A program made the position numbers and the translations under genes. 64,000 bases of DNA from Aquimarina sp. MMG016 (GTDB lineage: Bacteria > Bacteroidota > Bacteroidia > Flavobacteriales > Flavobacteriaceae), in assembly GCF_018100805.1 (NCBI RefSeq), contig NZ_JAGJEA010000005.1:62001-126000 (forward strand). The letters run 5' to 3'. Every line of letters starts with the position of its first letter. Within the stretch, counting starts at the first letter, position 1. Shown one piece after another: positions 8,521-17,771 of this stretch. The notes under the pieces were generated by a model, which did no database searches, was not told where the DNA came from, and was given only the letters and a program-made list of their open reading frames with translations.

Positions 8521-11500
8521 TTACTCAAGTACCATTTTTTTAACATCAACCTTCTTGTTATCTACAATTAAGGTATAAAGGAATACCCCAGACCCAAGAG
8601 TATTTCTATCAATTTGAACTGAAACCTCTCCTCTTTGGTTAATCGTGATTTGCTTCATCGTTTTACCTTGCAAAGTATGGATATACAATGTAGCTTGCTG
8701 TACATCATTTGGGATAAACATATTGATGGTAGTTGTTTGATCAAAAGGATTAGGGTGGTTTTGATATAGTTGTGCACTGCTCTTAGCCTGATTACCAACC
8801 TGAATCTGTCCCAAAATTAATTTGAGTTGTTCAAGTTCCTCTTCCAATTTTTCTACCCGCGTCTTTAATTCTTCATTTTCCTGATCAAGATTACTGGTAC
8901 GAGTGTTAGTACTATTACTTGCTCTTAAGATTTTTCCGTGTTTATCAATTACCAAAGGTTGTCCTTCTCCTGTTGGTAAATTCTGAAAACGTACGGTACC
9001 ATCAACGTGTAAGCGGGCTGTTGCATTATTTTTTAAATTTTGAAAACGATTTCCTATACCTACATTTCCTTGATTATCGATAATCAATCGAGCTTTACTC
9101 TCTCCGTTTACTTTGGTCCCCCTATCAGCAATCACAAATTTACCTTTATTAACACCCGTGGCATGATTAAAGAAATAAAAACTCTTTAAAACTTTTCCAA
9201 ATCCATTATTGTATCGTACCAGAGCAAGGCCAGGATCCTGACTATCTCCATCAATACGGAAAACAGCATTACTCGATCTTAAGTGCAGAGGATGTTCAGG
9301 TGTATCAATACCTATTCCCACTTTTCCGTTGATATTGACTACTTTTTTATCAAATTCACCATAAATCAAAGGTGACACAGTATTATTATTAGCAATATAC
9401 AATTTGTTAGAACCAGTCTCATTAAAACCTGCTTGATTTCCTAAAAAAACATTTCCCGAACCTGCAGCATTTTCAAATCCAGCAAAGGATCCCACATAGG
9501 TGTTGTCAGAACCGTTAGTATTTCCGGTTCCTGAAGCTACCCCAAAAAAGGCATTGTTCTTACCGGAAACATTATTGAATCCAACATTATGTCCATAAAA
9601 GGCATTCCCATCACCAACCGTATTATTGCTACCGGCACCTCGTCCGAAAAAAGCATTTTGTGAACCTGTCGTATTATTAAATCCTGCGAAGGTCCCAAAG
9701 AAAGAATTGGCAATACCAGAGGTGTTAGAGGCTCCGGAAAGACACCCGAAAAAGGAATTGACAGAACCTGTAGTGTTCGAACGACCTGCCTCATCTCCGA
9801 CAAAAGTATTTTGTCCACCTGTAGTATTTGATAATCCGGTACCTTGACCTATAAAGGTATTTCTAGTGACATCGTCTAAAACAATGCCATCGATGCCCTC
9901 ACTCACTTCTAGCTTACCATTGATACGGACAATCTTATCTGTAAAATCTCCAAAAATCAAAGGACTCTCTGTATCATCATTCGCGATGTAGAGTTTATTA
10001 GAACCAGTCTCATTAAAACCTGCTTGATTTCCTAAAAAGACATTTCCCGAACCTGCAGCATTTTCAAATCCAGCAAAGGATCCCACATAGGTGTTGTCAG
10101 AACCGTTAGTATTTCTGGTTCCTGCAGCTGCCCCAAAAAAGGCATTGTTCTTACCGGAAACATTATTGAATCCAACATTATGTCCATAAAAGGCATTCCC
10201 ATCACCAACTGTATTATTGCTACCGGCACCTCGTCCGAAAAAAGCATTTCGCGAACCTGTCGTATTATCAAATCCTGCAAAGGTCCCGAAGAAAGAATTG
10301 GCAACACCAGAAGTATTTGTAGCTCCGGAAAGACGCCCGAAAAAGGAATTTACAGAACCTGTAGTGTTCGAACGGCCTGCTTCACTTCCAACAAAAGTAT
10401 TTTGTCCACCAGTAGTATCAGATGATCCAGCACCTTGACCTATAAATGTATTGCTAATGGTTTCGTCTAAAACAATGCCATCGATGCCCTCACTCACTTC
10501 TAGCTTACCATTAATACGTACTAGGTTTTCAGCAAAATCTCCAAAAATCAGTGGATTTTCTGTATTACTATTCGCGATGTAGAGTTTGTTAGAACCCGAT
10601 TCATTAGCACCTGCTTCATTTCCTATGAATACATTACGACTTCCGGTGGCATTACCAAATCCTGCCCTGTGTCCAACGTATGTATTCAATTCACCGGTGG
10701 TATTACCTGATCCTGCGGCTTGTCCGAAAAAGGAGTTGCGGCTACCTGTGGTGTTCTCTCTCCCCGTATCTCGACCAAAGAAAGAATTTAAGTTTCCTGA
10801 AATATTTCTAAAACCAGAGCCAACACCAAAGAAAGAATTGTTACTACCGGTCGTATTTGCAACACCTGAAGCGCCACCAAAAAAGGAGTTGTCATCACCT
10901 TCGGTATTATTCGCACCTGCGGCTATACCGAAAAAAGAGTTTTCGCCGCCGGTGGTATTGTCTTTACCTGCATTTCTTCCGAAAAATGAATTACTTCCTC
11001 CCGAGGTATTACTCGTTCCGGCAAATGCTCCAAAAAAGGAGTTCCTGGTTCCACTACTGATAGCAGTCCCAGCTCCTGTACCAACAAAGGTGTTTTCAAC
11101 CCCTTGACCGATTTCTAAGGTTCCGTTGATTCGAACGAACTTGCTCGAAAAATCTCCAAAAATAAGAGGGTTTTCAGTATCACTATTAGCGATATATAGT
11201 TTATCCGAACCTTTCTCGTTAAATCCAGCTTTGTATCCCAAAAAAACATTTCGATTTCCATTGGTATTATTTTTCCCCGCATTTCTTCCAAAAAAGGAGT
11301 TTTGAGATCCCTGGATATGGTTTTGTCCTGTACCATCCCCAAAAAAACAATTTTCATCACCTATTGTATGTGAAAATCCTGATAATTGCCCAAAAAAAGA
11401 ATTGATATTCCCTGTAGTATTACTGCCAGAATTTTTACCGAAAAAAGAATTTTGAAATCCTTTATTATCTTTCCCTGCATTAGCTCCAAAAAATGAATTA

Positions 11501-11637
11501 AAGCTGCTGGTATTGTTCAGGCCCGCTCCTCGCCCAAAAAAAGCATTAGAGCCAGTGCAATTGGATTCACATTGAGCTGATACCTGACTATATAAAGCAC
11601 ACACAGCGCTCACTACTAGAAGTATTTTTTTTATCAT
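8521..11637 (-). CDS. Type IX-secreted repeat protein with fibre-like modules
   Basis: The start is set at the ATG at 11637, which precedes a clear signal peptide (MIKKILLVVSAVCALYSQVSAQ); 28 residues of open frame upstream look spurious. Most of the 1039 residues are short repeats of the form NSFFGxxAGxxNTTGxx, arranged in blocks separated by KLYIANxxTENPLIFGDF and VRINGKLEV segments. Near residue 780 the pattern changes to KVGIGIDTPEHPLHLRS, as in phage-type and eCIS tail fibres. A coiled coil (TRVEKLEEELEQLKLIL) and a C-terminal type IX secretion sorting domain (HPNPFDQTTTINMFIP ... KKMVLE) finish the protein. A probable cell-surface or secreted fibre; adjacency to the eCIS may or may not be functional. 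Confidence 0.9.
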   Translation of the reverse strand: MIKKILLVVSAVCALYSQVSAQCESNCTGSNAFFGRGAGLNNTSSFNSFFGANAGKDNKGFQNSFFGKNSGSNTTGNINSFFGQLSGFSHTIGDENCFFGDGTGQNHIQGSQNSFFGRNAGKNNTNGNRNVFLGYKAGFNEKGSDKLYIANSDTENPLIFGDFSSKFVRINGTLEIGQGVENTFVGTGAGTAISSGTRNSFFGAFAGTSNTSGGSNSFFGRNAGKDNTTGGENSFFGIAAGANNTEGDDNSFFGGASGVANTTGSNNSFFGVGSGFRNISGNLNSFFGRDTGRENTTGSRNSFFGQAAGSGNTTGELNTYVGHRAGFGNATGSRNVFIGNEAGANESGSNKLYIANSNTENPLIFGDFAENLVRINGKLEVSEGIDGIVLDETISNTFIGQGAGSSDTTGGQNTFVGSEAGRSNTTGSVNSFFGRLSGATNTSGVANSFFGTFAGFDNTTGSRNAFFGRGAGSNNTVGDGNAFYGHNVGFNNVSGKNNAFFGAAAGTRNTNGSDNTYVGSFAGFENAAGSGNVFLGNQAGFNETGSNKLYIANDDTESPLIFGDFTDKIVRINGKLEVSEGIDGIVLDDVTRNTFIGQGTGLSNTTGGQNTFVGDEAGRSNTTGSVNSFFGCLSGASNTSGIANSFFGTFAGFNNTTGSQNAFFGRGAGSNNTVGDGNAFYGHNVGFNNVSGKNNAFFGVASGTGNTNGSDNTYVGSFAGFENAAGSGNVFLGNQAGFNETGSNKLYIANNNTVSPLIYGEFDKKVVNINGKVGIGIDTPEHPLHLRSSNAVFRIDGDSQDPGLALVRYNNGFGKVLKSFYFFNHATGVNKGKFVIADRGTKVNGESKARLIIDNQGNVGIGNRFQNLKNNATARLHVDGTVRFQNLPTGEGQPLVIDKHGKILRASNSTNTRTSNLDQENEELKTRVEKLEEELEQLKLILGQIQVGNQAKSSAQLYQNHPNPFDQTTTINMFIPNDVQQATLYIHTLQGKTMKQITINQRGEVSVQIDRNTLGSGVFLYTLIVDNKKVDVKKMVLE
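9370..10520 (-). repeat. 591-bp near-identical tandem duplication inside the repeat gene
   Basis: Two copies at a period of 591 bp (197 codons) were found by aligning identical stretches: for example gtccataaaaggcattccc begins at 9591 and again at 10182, and attaaaacctgcttgatttc at 9421 and 10012. Only scattered differences separate the copies over several hundred bases. This is far more alike than the other protein-level repeats of the gene, so it is a recent in-frame duplication or is kept uniform by gene conversion. Confidence 0.85.
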
Positions 11638-11902
11638 TGTTTTCTTTATATAACTGTTATAGGATAATTGAGAGACAAAAATATAGAGGAGAAATACCAA
11701 GCAGTAGCACAAAACCGTCAAATCCTATGAAATATCGGACAATTCCAAGACGAAAAATCTATAACTTTTACTGATTCTTTTACACAAAATATTGGGTACT
11801 GTCATACATGGTCATTAGAACGCTTCTGAAGTTACACCCAACTGCCTAGGACAGAAACCTAAGTCATTAAATAGACCAAACTAGTTCTCCTAAGAGATAA
11901 AC

Positions 11903-13414
11903 TTATGTTGCCTCCCAATAGCCATATTCAGTTTCCCTTAAACCTGTAAATCCACCATTAACCTGAAGGAATTGCCATTCTCCAAATAACATTGAATTAT
12001 TATCAGCCTCAGGATGATGAGTAAATACTATTGTTTTATTCGAATGGATTGCACTCCAAAGTACAGGTATATTCAATTGAATAAACATATCCAAATCAGA
12101 TTGAATGTTATGCGCTGCTTTGAGTCGAGCCCAATCAGCACCCATATTAAAGTACGCCCCTCCAAGCTCTTTTGCAATTGCTACGTAAGAGTCATTTCCA
12201 GGTACTTCCCAAATTGGGTTCGCATCGTTGCCAAATGATGGCCTGTATCTTCCAAGGACCAACTTATCCGAATCTGTATTAAATACTGATGCTCCTCTAC
12301 TCATAAATAAATTACCGAGAGGTATGTTCACTTGCGCAGCTGGTACTCCTTGATTTTGAGGAACAATTGGTGCAAGCGCGTTTTGGTGAGGGTTTTCCGC
12401 GTTTGCTTTCATTCTCTTGAACCCATCAGGGTTTTCCTTTTTATTTTTCCATGCAAACCCTAGTGCCATCCTTCTATTAGGCATAACACTCCTATCCAGC
12501 TTAAGCGTATCGTCTACTGACCATGGAAAATTGATCCTTGCCTTATTAAATCGTTTGATTAATTCGAAAAAAGGTAAACCTTCAAAAGCCCTATCATTTC
12601 TCATGGAACTTTGATAGGCTAACTCGATTACTTCCATTTCCATATGACGATTTTCAGTTTCTCCGTATTCAGCCCAGAGCAGTTCCGCTAGTAATTCCAC
12701 CTCAGTGTCTCTGGCTAAATTATCTTCGGTAAAGCCTAATTCGACTCCCCTCGCATCAAAGCGATTTTCATCTAACTTATCGAAATAGCGGAGTACAGAT
12801 CTGATAAAATTCCGTTTATTATCATGTTGGAAATTCCCTTCATAAAAGTATCCTTGAACTGAATTTTCACTTAGATTTAACGACTTTTTCTTCAAATCAT
12901 TCAATCCTTGATCACCATTCACTTTGGTTGCTTTCGCTCCCATGACATCGGCCTCTTTTTCTAATCCGGCATCATCATTAATATTCACTTTACTCTTTAA
13001 CTGAATAGTAGGTTTTACTCTTCCTTGTTTTTGTTGTACTACATGCCAGGCTTCGTGAGGTAAGTGTTTTTCTTGTCCTGGTGCCAGATGGATATCGGTT
13101 CCCTGGGCATAAGCATGGGCTTGTAATTGTGCTGGTTTGCTGGAGTTGTAATGTACCCTCACATCATCCATACTATAACCGGATAGGTTTTCGATACCAG
13201 ATTTTAAGTTGTCGGGTAAGCCTGTGTTGTTTTTTCTTTGTATGGACTGTTTATTAGAATCTGTGTTACCCATACTAGCCCTTAACTTACGTTGTACAGC
13301 TATAGCAGAACGATTATCTACAATCGTAGCTTCACCACCGGTACTAGATTCTTGTTGTACACGTTGTACAATTTCTTTTTGTGGTTCTTGGGTGTTTTCT
13401 TGTTGTGCTTTCAT
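11903..13414 (-). CDS. eCIS-core (DUF4157) cargo protein 1, unknown C-terminal domain
   Basis: The start is the ATG at 13414 (MKAQQENTQEPQ), matching the starts of its two paralogues; the frame is open upstream without homology. Residues 1-170 are the eCIS-core/DUF4157 region, with GIENLSGYSMDDVRVHYN and the zinc-protease-like HEAWH at 120-124. This domain marks cargo loaded into extracellular contractile injection systems. Residues about 200-503 form a unique C-terminal region with no firm assignment. Its last 110 residues (LVLGRY..., AKELGGAYFNMG, NKTIVFTHHPE, GEWQFLQ) loosely recall an unnamed C-terminal domain seen in polymorphic toxins, a recollection and not a search result. No immunity gene is evident next to it. 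Confidence 0.8.
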   Translation of the reverse strand: MKAQQENTQEPQKEIVQRVQQESSTGGEATIVDNRSAIAVQRKLRASMGNTDSNKQSIQRKNNTGLPDNLKSGIENLSGYSMDDVRVHYNSSKPAQLQAHAYAQGTDIHLAPGQEKHLPHEAWHVVQQKQGRVKPTIQLKSKVNINDDAGLEKEADVMGAKATKVNGDQGLNDLKKKSLNLSENSVQGYFYEGNFQHDNKRNFIRSVLRYFDKLDENRFDARGVELGFTEDNLARDTEVELLAELLWAEYGETENRHMEMEVIELAYQSSMRNDRAFEGLPFFELIKRFNKARINFPWSVDDTLKLDRSVMPNRRMALGFAWKNKKENPDGFKRMKANAENPHQNALAPIVPQNQGVPAAQVNIPLGNLFMSRGASVFNTDSDKLVLGRYRPSFGNDANPIWEVPGNDSYVAIAKELGGAYFNMGADWARLKAAHNIQSDLDMFIQLNIPVLWSAIHSNKTIVFTHHPEADNNSMLFGEWQFLQVNGGFTGLRETEYGYWEAT

Positions 13415-13610
13415 TTTACTTACTATATTTTGTCTGCTTATATAGACAAACAGCATTTCAATCTTAACACTACGAAGTTGCAAACTTCGCAGGGCTATCT
13501 TTAGAGCTCGAACTCTTTTCTTCTCACTTGACGCCAATAGTTACAAACTAGCGGGAGCGGAGGAAATGGATACGAAATTTGAAGAGCTGGAAAACTTCCG
13601 AAAATATTCT

Positions 13611-14870
13611 CTATTTATTTTTTAATTCTTCAATAGTTTCTTTAGAATCGTGAATCGCATATAGCAATGAAAATTTCTCTTTGCCGATGAATTCTAATAA
13701 TTCTTTATTCATTTTCCCCGCAATTCTATCTACTTCAGTTTTATATTTTTTAGCTCGTTTATTATTTTTTTTCAGATGTTCTCTGTAATAATAATATGCA
13801 GTGTCCAGTTTTTTACGAGCATCTTCTTTATTTTCAATTTCAATAATTTTTTTCTCTAGTTTTATAACGAATTCGTCATCTAAACTTAATTTCACTAATT
13901 TACCCCTCGATACGTGCGGCGTACTTACTATTTTATCTTCTTTTTGTTTTAGTTCTACTAAGAAATAATCATTATCATAAGGAATCACATCTCCAACAGT
14001 TAATGCTTCTTCTGTAGACTCTACCTTTTTAGCCCATTCGGGAATTACTTGATCATTCTTTACAATTTTTTCCAATATTCCCGAAGCTTCCCATTTTGCT
14101 GAATCCTTTCCAGAATCATCATTACTAAAATCCTTACCTTTCATAAATGCTGTCAAATCAATGCTATATCTATGTATAACATCATATTTTCCTTTATATA
14201 CTATCTTACTAGGACCATTTGAGTGCACTAATCTTATGCGGTCATGCTGGTTTACGTATATACTCCCTATTTTCCCTTCATTATCCATCGATACCAAATA
14301 ATCCTTCATTTGCATTTGAATTACTCCCTTTGTATTAGAACTTTTCACGGTTAATTTTGATCCTTTACCTCTTCTATTGTTAAGTGCCTTATTTCCCATT
14401 ACATCCGCCTCCTTCTCTAACCCAACATCATCATTTACGTTTATCTTACTTTTTAATTGCCTCGTAGGTTGTACACGCCCTTGTTTTTGCTGTACTACGT
14501 GCCACGCTTCGTGCGGTAAGTGTTTTTCTTGTCCGGGTGCCAAATGGATATCGGTTCCTTGTGCGTAGGCGTGGGCTTGTAATTGTGCTGGTTTACTAGA
14601 ATTGTAATGTACTTTTACATCATCCATACTGTAACCGGATAGGTTTTCGATACCGGATTTTAGATTATCAGGTAAGCCAGTATTGTTCCTTCTTTGTACG
14701 GGCAGTTTATTAGAATCTGTGTTGTCCATACTAGCTCTTAACTTGCGTTGTGTTACTGTAGCTGTTCGGTTATCGTTAATTGTAGCTTTACCATCGGTAC
14801 TAGATTCTTGTTGTACGCGTTGTAAGGTGTGTCGCTGTGGTTCTTGGGTGTTTTCTAGTGATGCTTTCAT
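13611..14870 (-). CDS. eCIS-core (DUF4157) cargo protein 2, unknown C-terminal domain
   Basis: A 419-residue protein. Residues 1-165 are the eCIS-core region, nearly identical to its neighbours (GLPDNLKSGIENLSGYSM, HEAWH at 120-124, EKEADVMG). The C-terminal 230 residues are unrelated to the other two cargo proteins. They contain a beta-rich part (KIGSIYVNQHDRIRLVHS) and a lysine-rich helical end (YYYREHLKKNNKRAKKYK). I recognise no enzyme motif, and no catalytic residues can be proposed. By position and N-terminal domain it is predicted to be carried inside the tube and delivered by the contractile system. Confidence 0.78.
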   Translation of the reverse strand: MKASLENTQEPQRHTLQRVQQESSTDGKATINDNRTATVTQRKLRASMDNTDSNKLPVQRRNNTGLPDNLKSGIENLSGYSMDDVKVHYNSSKPAQLQAHAYAQGTDIHLAPGQEKHLPHEAWHVVQQKQGRVQPTRQLKSKINVNDDVGLEKEADVMGNKALNNRRGKGSKLTVKSSNTKGVIQMQMKDYLVSMDNEGKIGSIYVNQHDRIRLVHSNGPSKIVYKGKYDVIHRYSIDLTAFMKGKDFSNDDSGKDSAKWEASGILEKIVKNDQVIPEWAKKVESTEEALTVGDVIPYDNDYFLVELKQKEDKIVSTPHVSRGKLVKLSLDDEFVIKLEKKIIEIENKEDARKKLDTAYYYYREHLKKNNKRAKKYKTEVDRIAGKMNKELLEFIGKEKFSLLYAIHDSKETIEELKNK

Positions 14871-14975
14871 TGTACTTAACTCATTTTTGTTTTAATTTTA
14901 CACGTATTACATATTACAGTAAAGCTGTCGAACTCGAACTCTTTTCTTCTCACTGTTGACGCCACTAGTTACAAA

Positions 14976-16343
14976 CTAGCGAGTCTTTTTATAGCTAAGT
15001 ATACCTAAGCCGCCACAAAGATTGTGTAATAGCGCTAAAGCATAAAAAATTCCATCTAAATCTTCCTCTGTTTCTGGGTCATCTTTCACAAGGCTCATAG
15101 CATTATAGAAAATTTCACTAAACACAACTAAATCCTTCTCTTTGCTTCCTTCTCTGTCAGTATTGGCAAAAAAGCCCTCCTCTTTTGAATTAATAACATT
15201 AGCATACATCATTTTATCAGATATAAATTTTAATTTTTTCTCAAGGAATTTTTCTTTTTTAATCCTGTCATTTTTGAAAGAACCCCATTGAACAAACCAT
15301 GAATCAGTAAGATTATAATTTCCATAAAACACTCTTTTTTCAATCATTTTAGTTGTATCGGAGTTTTCATTAAACATAACATTATGAAATTCTAGTAATA
15401 CATTATCTGTATTATCGCGATGAAAATCATCATTAATAGACTGCTTATGATGCCCTAACTCATGCAAAATCACTTGGTTCACTGGAAATTTACCTTTCTT
15501 TTCATTCACCATTAAAATTCCACTTACATAATCATATGCACCGCCACCAGAAGCCGCTATTCCATCTTCTGCGAATTTATCGTATGATTCTTTATTAAGT
15601 TGATTTATAGACGCATAAGATCTACCTAAATCATTATGTTTAAGTCCATAAGTATAACCTTCTCCATAAGCCGATAGCGGAGTATTATATTTTATCGCCC
15701 TCCCCTTTTTTACCATAGCTATTTTGACAGTTTCTTTTTTATCAATTCCTATCTTATCACAAATTTCATTTATCTCAATTGGATTTATTTTTCTTTGCAT
15801 CACATTCCGAACATTATTATTTCTTAATGATTTTATTTTATTTAGATCTTTTTTTTCTTGCAAAGCTCTTGCTCCCATCACATCTGCCTCTTTCTCTAAT
15901 CCCACATCATCATTAATATTCACTTTGCTCTTTAGTTGTCTTGTAGGTTGTACTCTCCCTTGTTTTTGCTGTACTACGTGCCAGGCTTCATGGGGTAAAT
16001 GTTTTTCTTGGCCGGGTGCGAGGTGGATATCCGTTCCTTGTGCATAGGCGTGGGCTTGTAGTTGAGCTGGTTTGCTAGAATTGTAATGTACCTTCACATC
16101 ATCCATACTATAACCGGATAGGTTTTCGATCCCAGATTTTAGGTTATCGGGGAGTCCTGTATTGTTTTTCCGTTGGATAGGTTTTGTACTAGAGCTATCC
16201 ATCGATTGTTGTAGTTTTCGTTGAGCGATAGTAGAGGTACGGTGATCCTTTAATTGAGCCGTACCTCCGTTACTAGCTTCACTAGCAACTCTCGGGGTAA
16301 TCGAGTTTTGAGATTCTTGAGTTTTATCTGCTTGTGTTTTCAT
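14976..16343 (-). CDS. eCIS-core cargo protein 3 with predicted metallopeptidase domain
   Basis: A 455-residue protein. The N-terminal eCIS-core region carries the usual HEAWH (118-122). The C-terminal half has a second, independent zinc-protease motif, HELGHH at 294-299, preceded by a hydrophobic strand (FPVNQVI) and followed by a candidate third ligand, Glu318 in LLEFHNVMFNE. The glycine-rich stretch ASGGGAYDYVSGILMVN before it recalls the strand arrangement of M91 (NleD-like) effector proteases, but the family assignment is inference. A delivered protease effector is the likely role. It is the first of the three cargo genes in transcription order and lies 15 bp after the ATPase gene. Confidence 0.8.
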   Translation of the reverse strand: MKTQADKTQESQNSITPRVASEASNGGTAQLKDHRTSTIAQRKLQQSMDSSSTKPIQRKNNTGLPDNLKSGIENLSGYSMDDVKVHYNSSKPAQLQAHAYAQGTDIHLAPGQEKHLPHEAWHVVQQKQGRVQPTRQLKSKVNINDDVGLEKEADVMGARALQEKKDLNKIKSLRNNNVRNVMQRKINPIEINEICDKIGIDKKETVKIAMVKKGRAIKYNTPLSAYGEGYTYGLKHNDLGRSYASINQLNKESYDKFAEDGIAASGGGAYDYVSGILMVNEKKGKFPVNQVILHELGHHKQSINDDFHRDNTDNVLLEFHNVMFNENSDTTKMIEKRVFYGNYNLTDSWFVQWGSFKNDRIKKEKFLEKKLKFISDKMMYANVINSKEEGFFANTDREGSKEKDLVVFSEIFYNAMSLVKDDPETEEDLDGIFYALALLHNLCGGLGILSYKKTR

Positions 16344-16358
16344 AACTACTATATTTTT

Positions 16359-17762
16359 TCAACTTAAAATAATCCCCTCTTTCTGCAATTCTTGTTGTAT
16401 AGCAGTTTCGAAACATTGTCTAGATATTGTAGGCTGAGTATTTGTCACAGCTTGTAGCGTACATTTACGTACTACATTCATCATCAAGCCACCAGATAGC
16501 TCATATTTTTCTGCAATATGCCATAGATCTATACTCGGATCTAATGGTAATTTATCAGAAAACGATTGGTCCCAGAGTGTATACCGTTGTTCTACTCCCG
16601 GCATTGTAAACTCTACCATGGACTGAAAACGTCTGGTAAAGGCTTCGTCTATATTGTCTTTTAAATTTGATGCTAAAATCACTATGCCCGGGAAATCTTC
16701 AATTCGCTGTAATAGATACCCAATTTCTTGATTTCCGTAACGATCATTGGCACTGCTTACCTGGGTACGTTGTCCAAAAAGCGAATCGGCCTCATCAAAA
16801 AACAAGATCCAATCATGGTGCTCTGCCTGATCAAACACTTTGGCTAAGTTTTTTTCGGTTTCGCCGATATACTTAGAGACTGTCATACTTAGATCTATTC
16901 GGTACACTGGTTTTCCTGTACTTTTTCCCAGCAAAGCTGCCGCCATACTTTTTCCAGTTCCCGGAGGGCCATAAAACAGACTTTTATACCCTGGCTTTAG
17001 TCGTTTATTCAGGTCTAATGCTTCTAAAACAGTTTGTCCGTGCGTAACCCAATCCCTGATTTCCTGCAAACTATGGGCTGTGGATCTAGAGACGATAAGA
17101 TCCTCCCACGATAGCTTCGTTTGAATTTGTTGCGCAGGAAAGTCAGGGCTATAGGCTGCTTGATATGATTTTCCATTCAATAATAACTCTACGTATTCCG
17201 GAGCAACCATCCAAATACTACTTAACAATGGCGTATTATTTTTAACTGTATTTATGGCAATAATTCCTCTACGAATGATCATAAAATCATTGGTAAAGAG
17301 ATGATGATATTGTAATCTTTTTGCTAAACTATCTCCAGCCAATAAAAACATAGCGGTTGCTGCCGTAGGAATCAATCCTGTATGCCCTTCTAAAAACAAT
17401 CCTCCAAACTCACTGAATCGGCGATCATAATCCTTGTTTTTGCTGGATAAAATGTCTAACAACTCAGGTTTTATATGAGGAACCAGTGCTAAAATCAATA
17501 CCAATCTTTCTTCAAAACTGAGCGCATTGCTTTTTACAAAAGAAGCATAAGGTGTATGATACTCTTCGATATCCGGTAAGGGGATATCGTGTATGGATGT
17601 ATAGGAGCATTCGTGCTCAAAATATAACGCAATACGTGTTGTTATCACTTCATAAAGCCATAAAAGTTCTGCTTCTAATATCGCAGCATTTTGTTGTAGT
17701 TTAGGTCGTAAAACTTGTTTTGGCATCTTTTGTTGAGCTATTGTTTCTGTTTGTATCATCAT
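16359..17762 (-). CDS. AAA+ ATPase of the contractile injection system (Afp15/PVC15-like)
   Basis: A 467-residue protein with an N-terminal helical region (1-230) and a C-terminal AAA+ module. Walker A is GPPGTGKS at 265-272, Walker B is FFDEAD at 321-326, sensor 1 lies in VILASNLKDNID, and an arginine-finger region is FTRRFQSM. Every Afp/PVC-type eCIS has one such ATPase. In Afp and PVC it is thought to act in assembly or cargo loading and is not part of the mature particle. It sits between the tape-measure gene (9 bp upstream) and the cargo genes, the usual position. Confidence 0.93.
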   Translation of the reverse strand: MMIQTETIAQQKMPKQVLRPKLQQNAAILEAELLWLYEVITTRIALYFEHECSYTSIHDIPLPDIEEYHTPYASFVKSNALSFEERLVLILALVPHIKPELLDILSSKNKDYDRRFSEFGGLFLEGHTGLIPTAATAMFLLAGDSLAKRLQYHHLFTNDFMIIRRGIIAINTVKNNTPLLSSIWMVAPEYVELLLNGKSYQAAYSPDFPAQQIQTKLSWEDLIVSRSTAHSLQEIRDWVTHGQTVLEALDLNKRLKPGYKSLFYGPPGTGKSMAAALLGKSTGKPVYRIDLSMTVSKYIGETEKNLAKVFDQAEHHDWILFFDEADSLFGQRTQVSSANDRYGNQEIGYLLQRIEDFPGIVILASNLKDNIDEAFTRRFQSMVEFTMPGVEQRYTLWDQSFSDKLPLDPSIDLWHIAEKYELSGGLMMNVVRKCTLQAVTNTQPTISRQCFETAIQQELQKEGIILS

Positions 17763-17771
17763 CTATTATTT

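Noticed and set aside
9626-11107. Proline-rich plus-strand frames opposite the repeat protein gene
   Set aside because: Their repeats mirror the GG-rich repeats of the real gene; composition is an antisense artefact.
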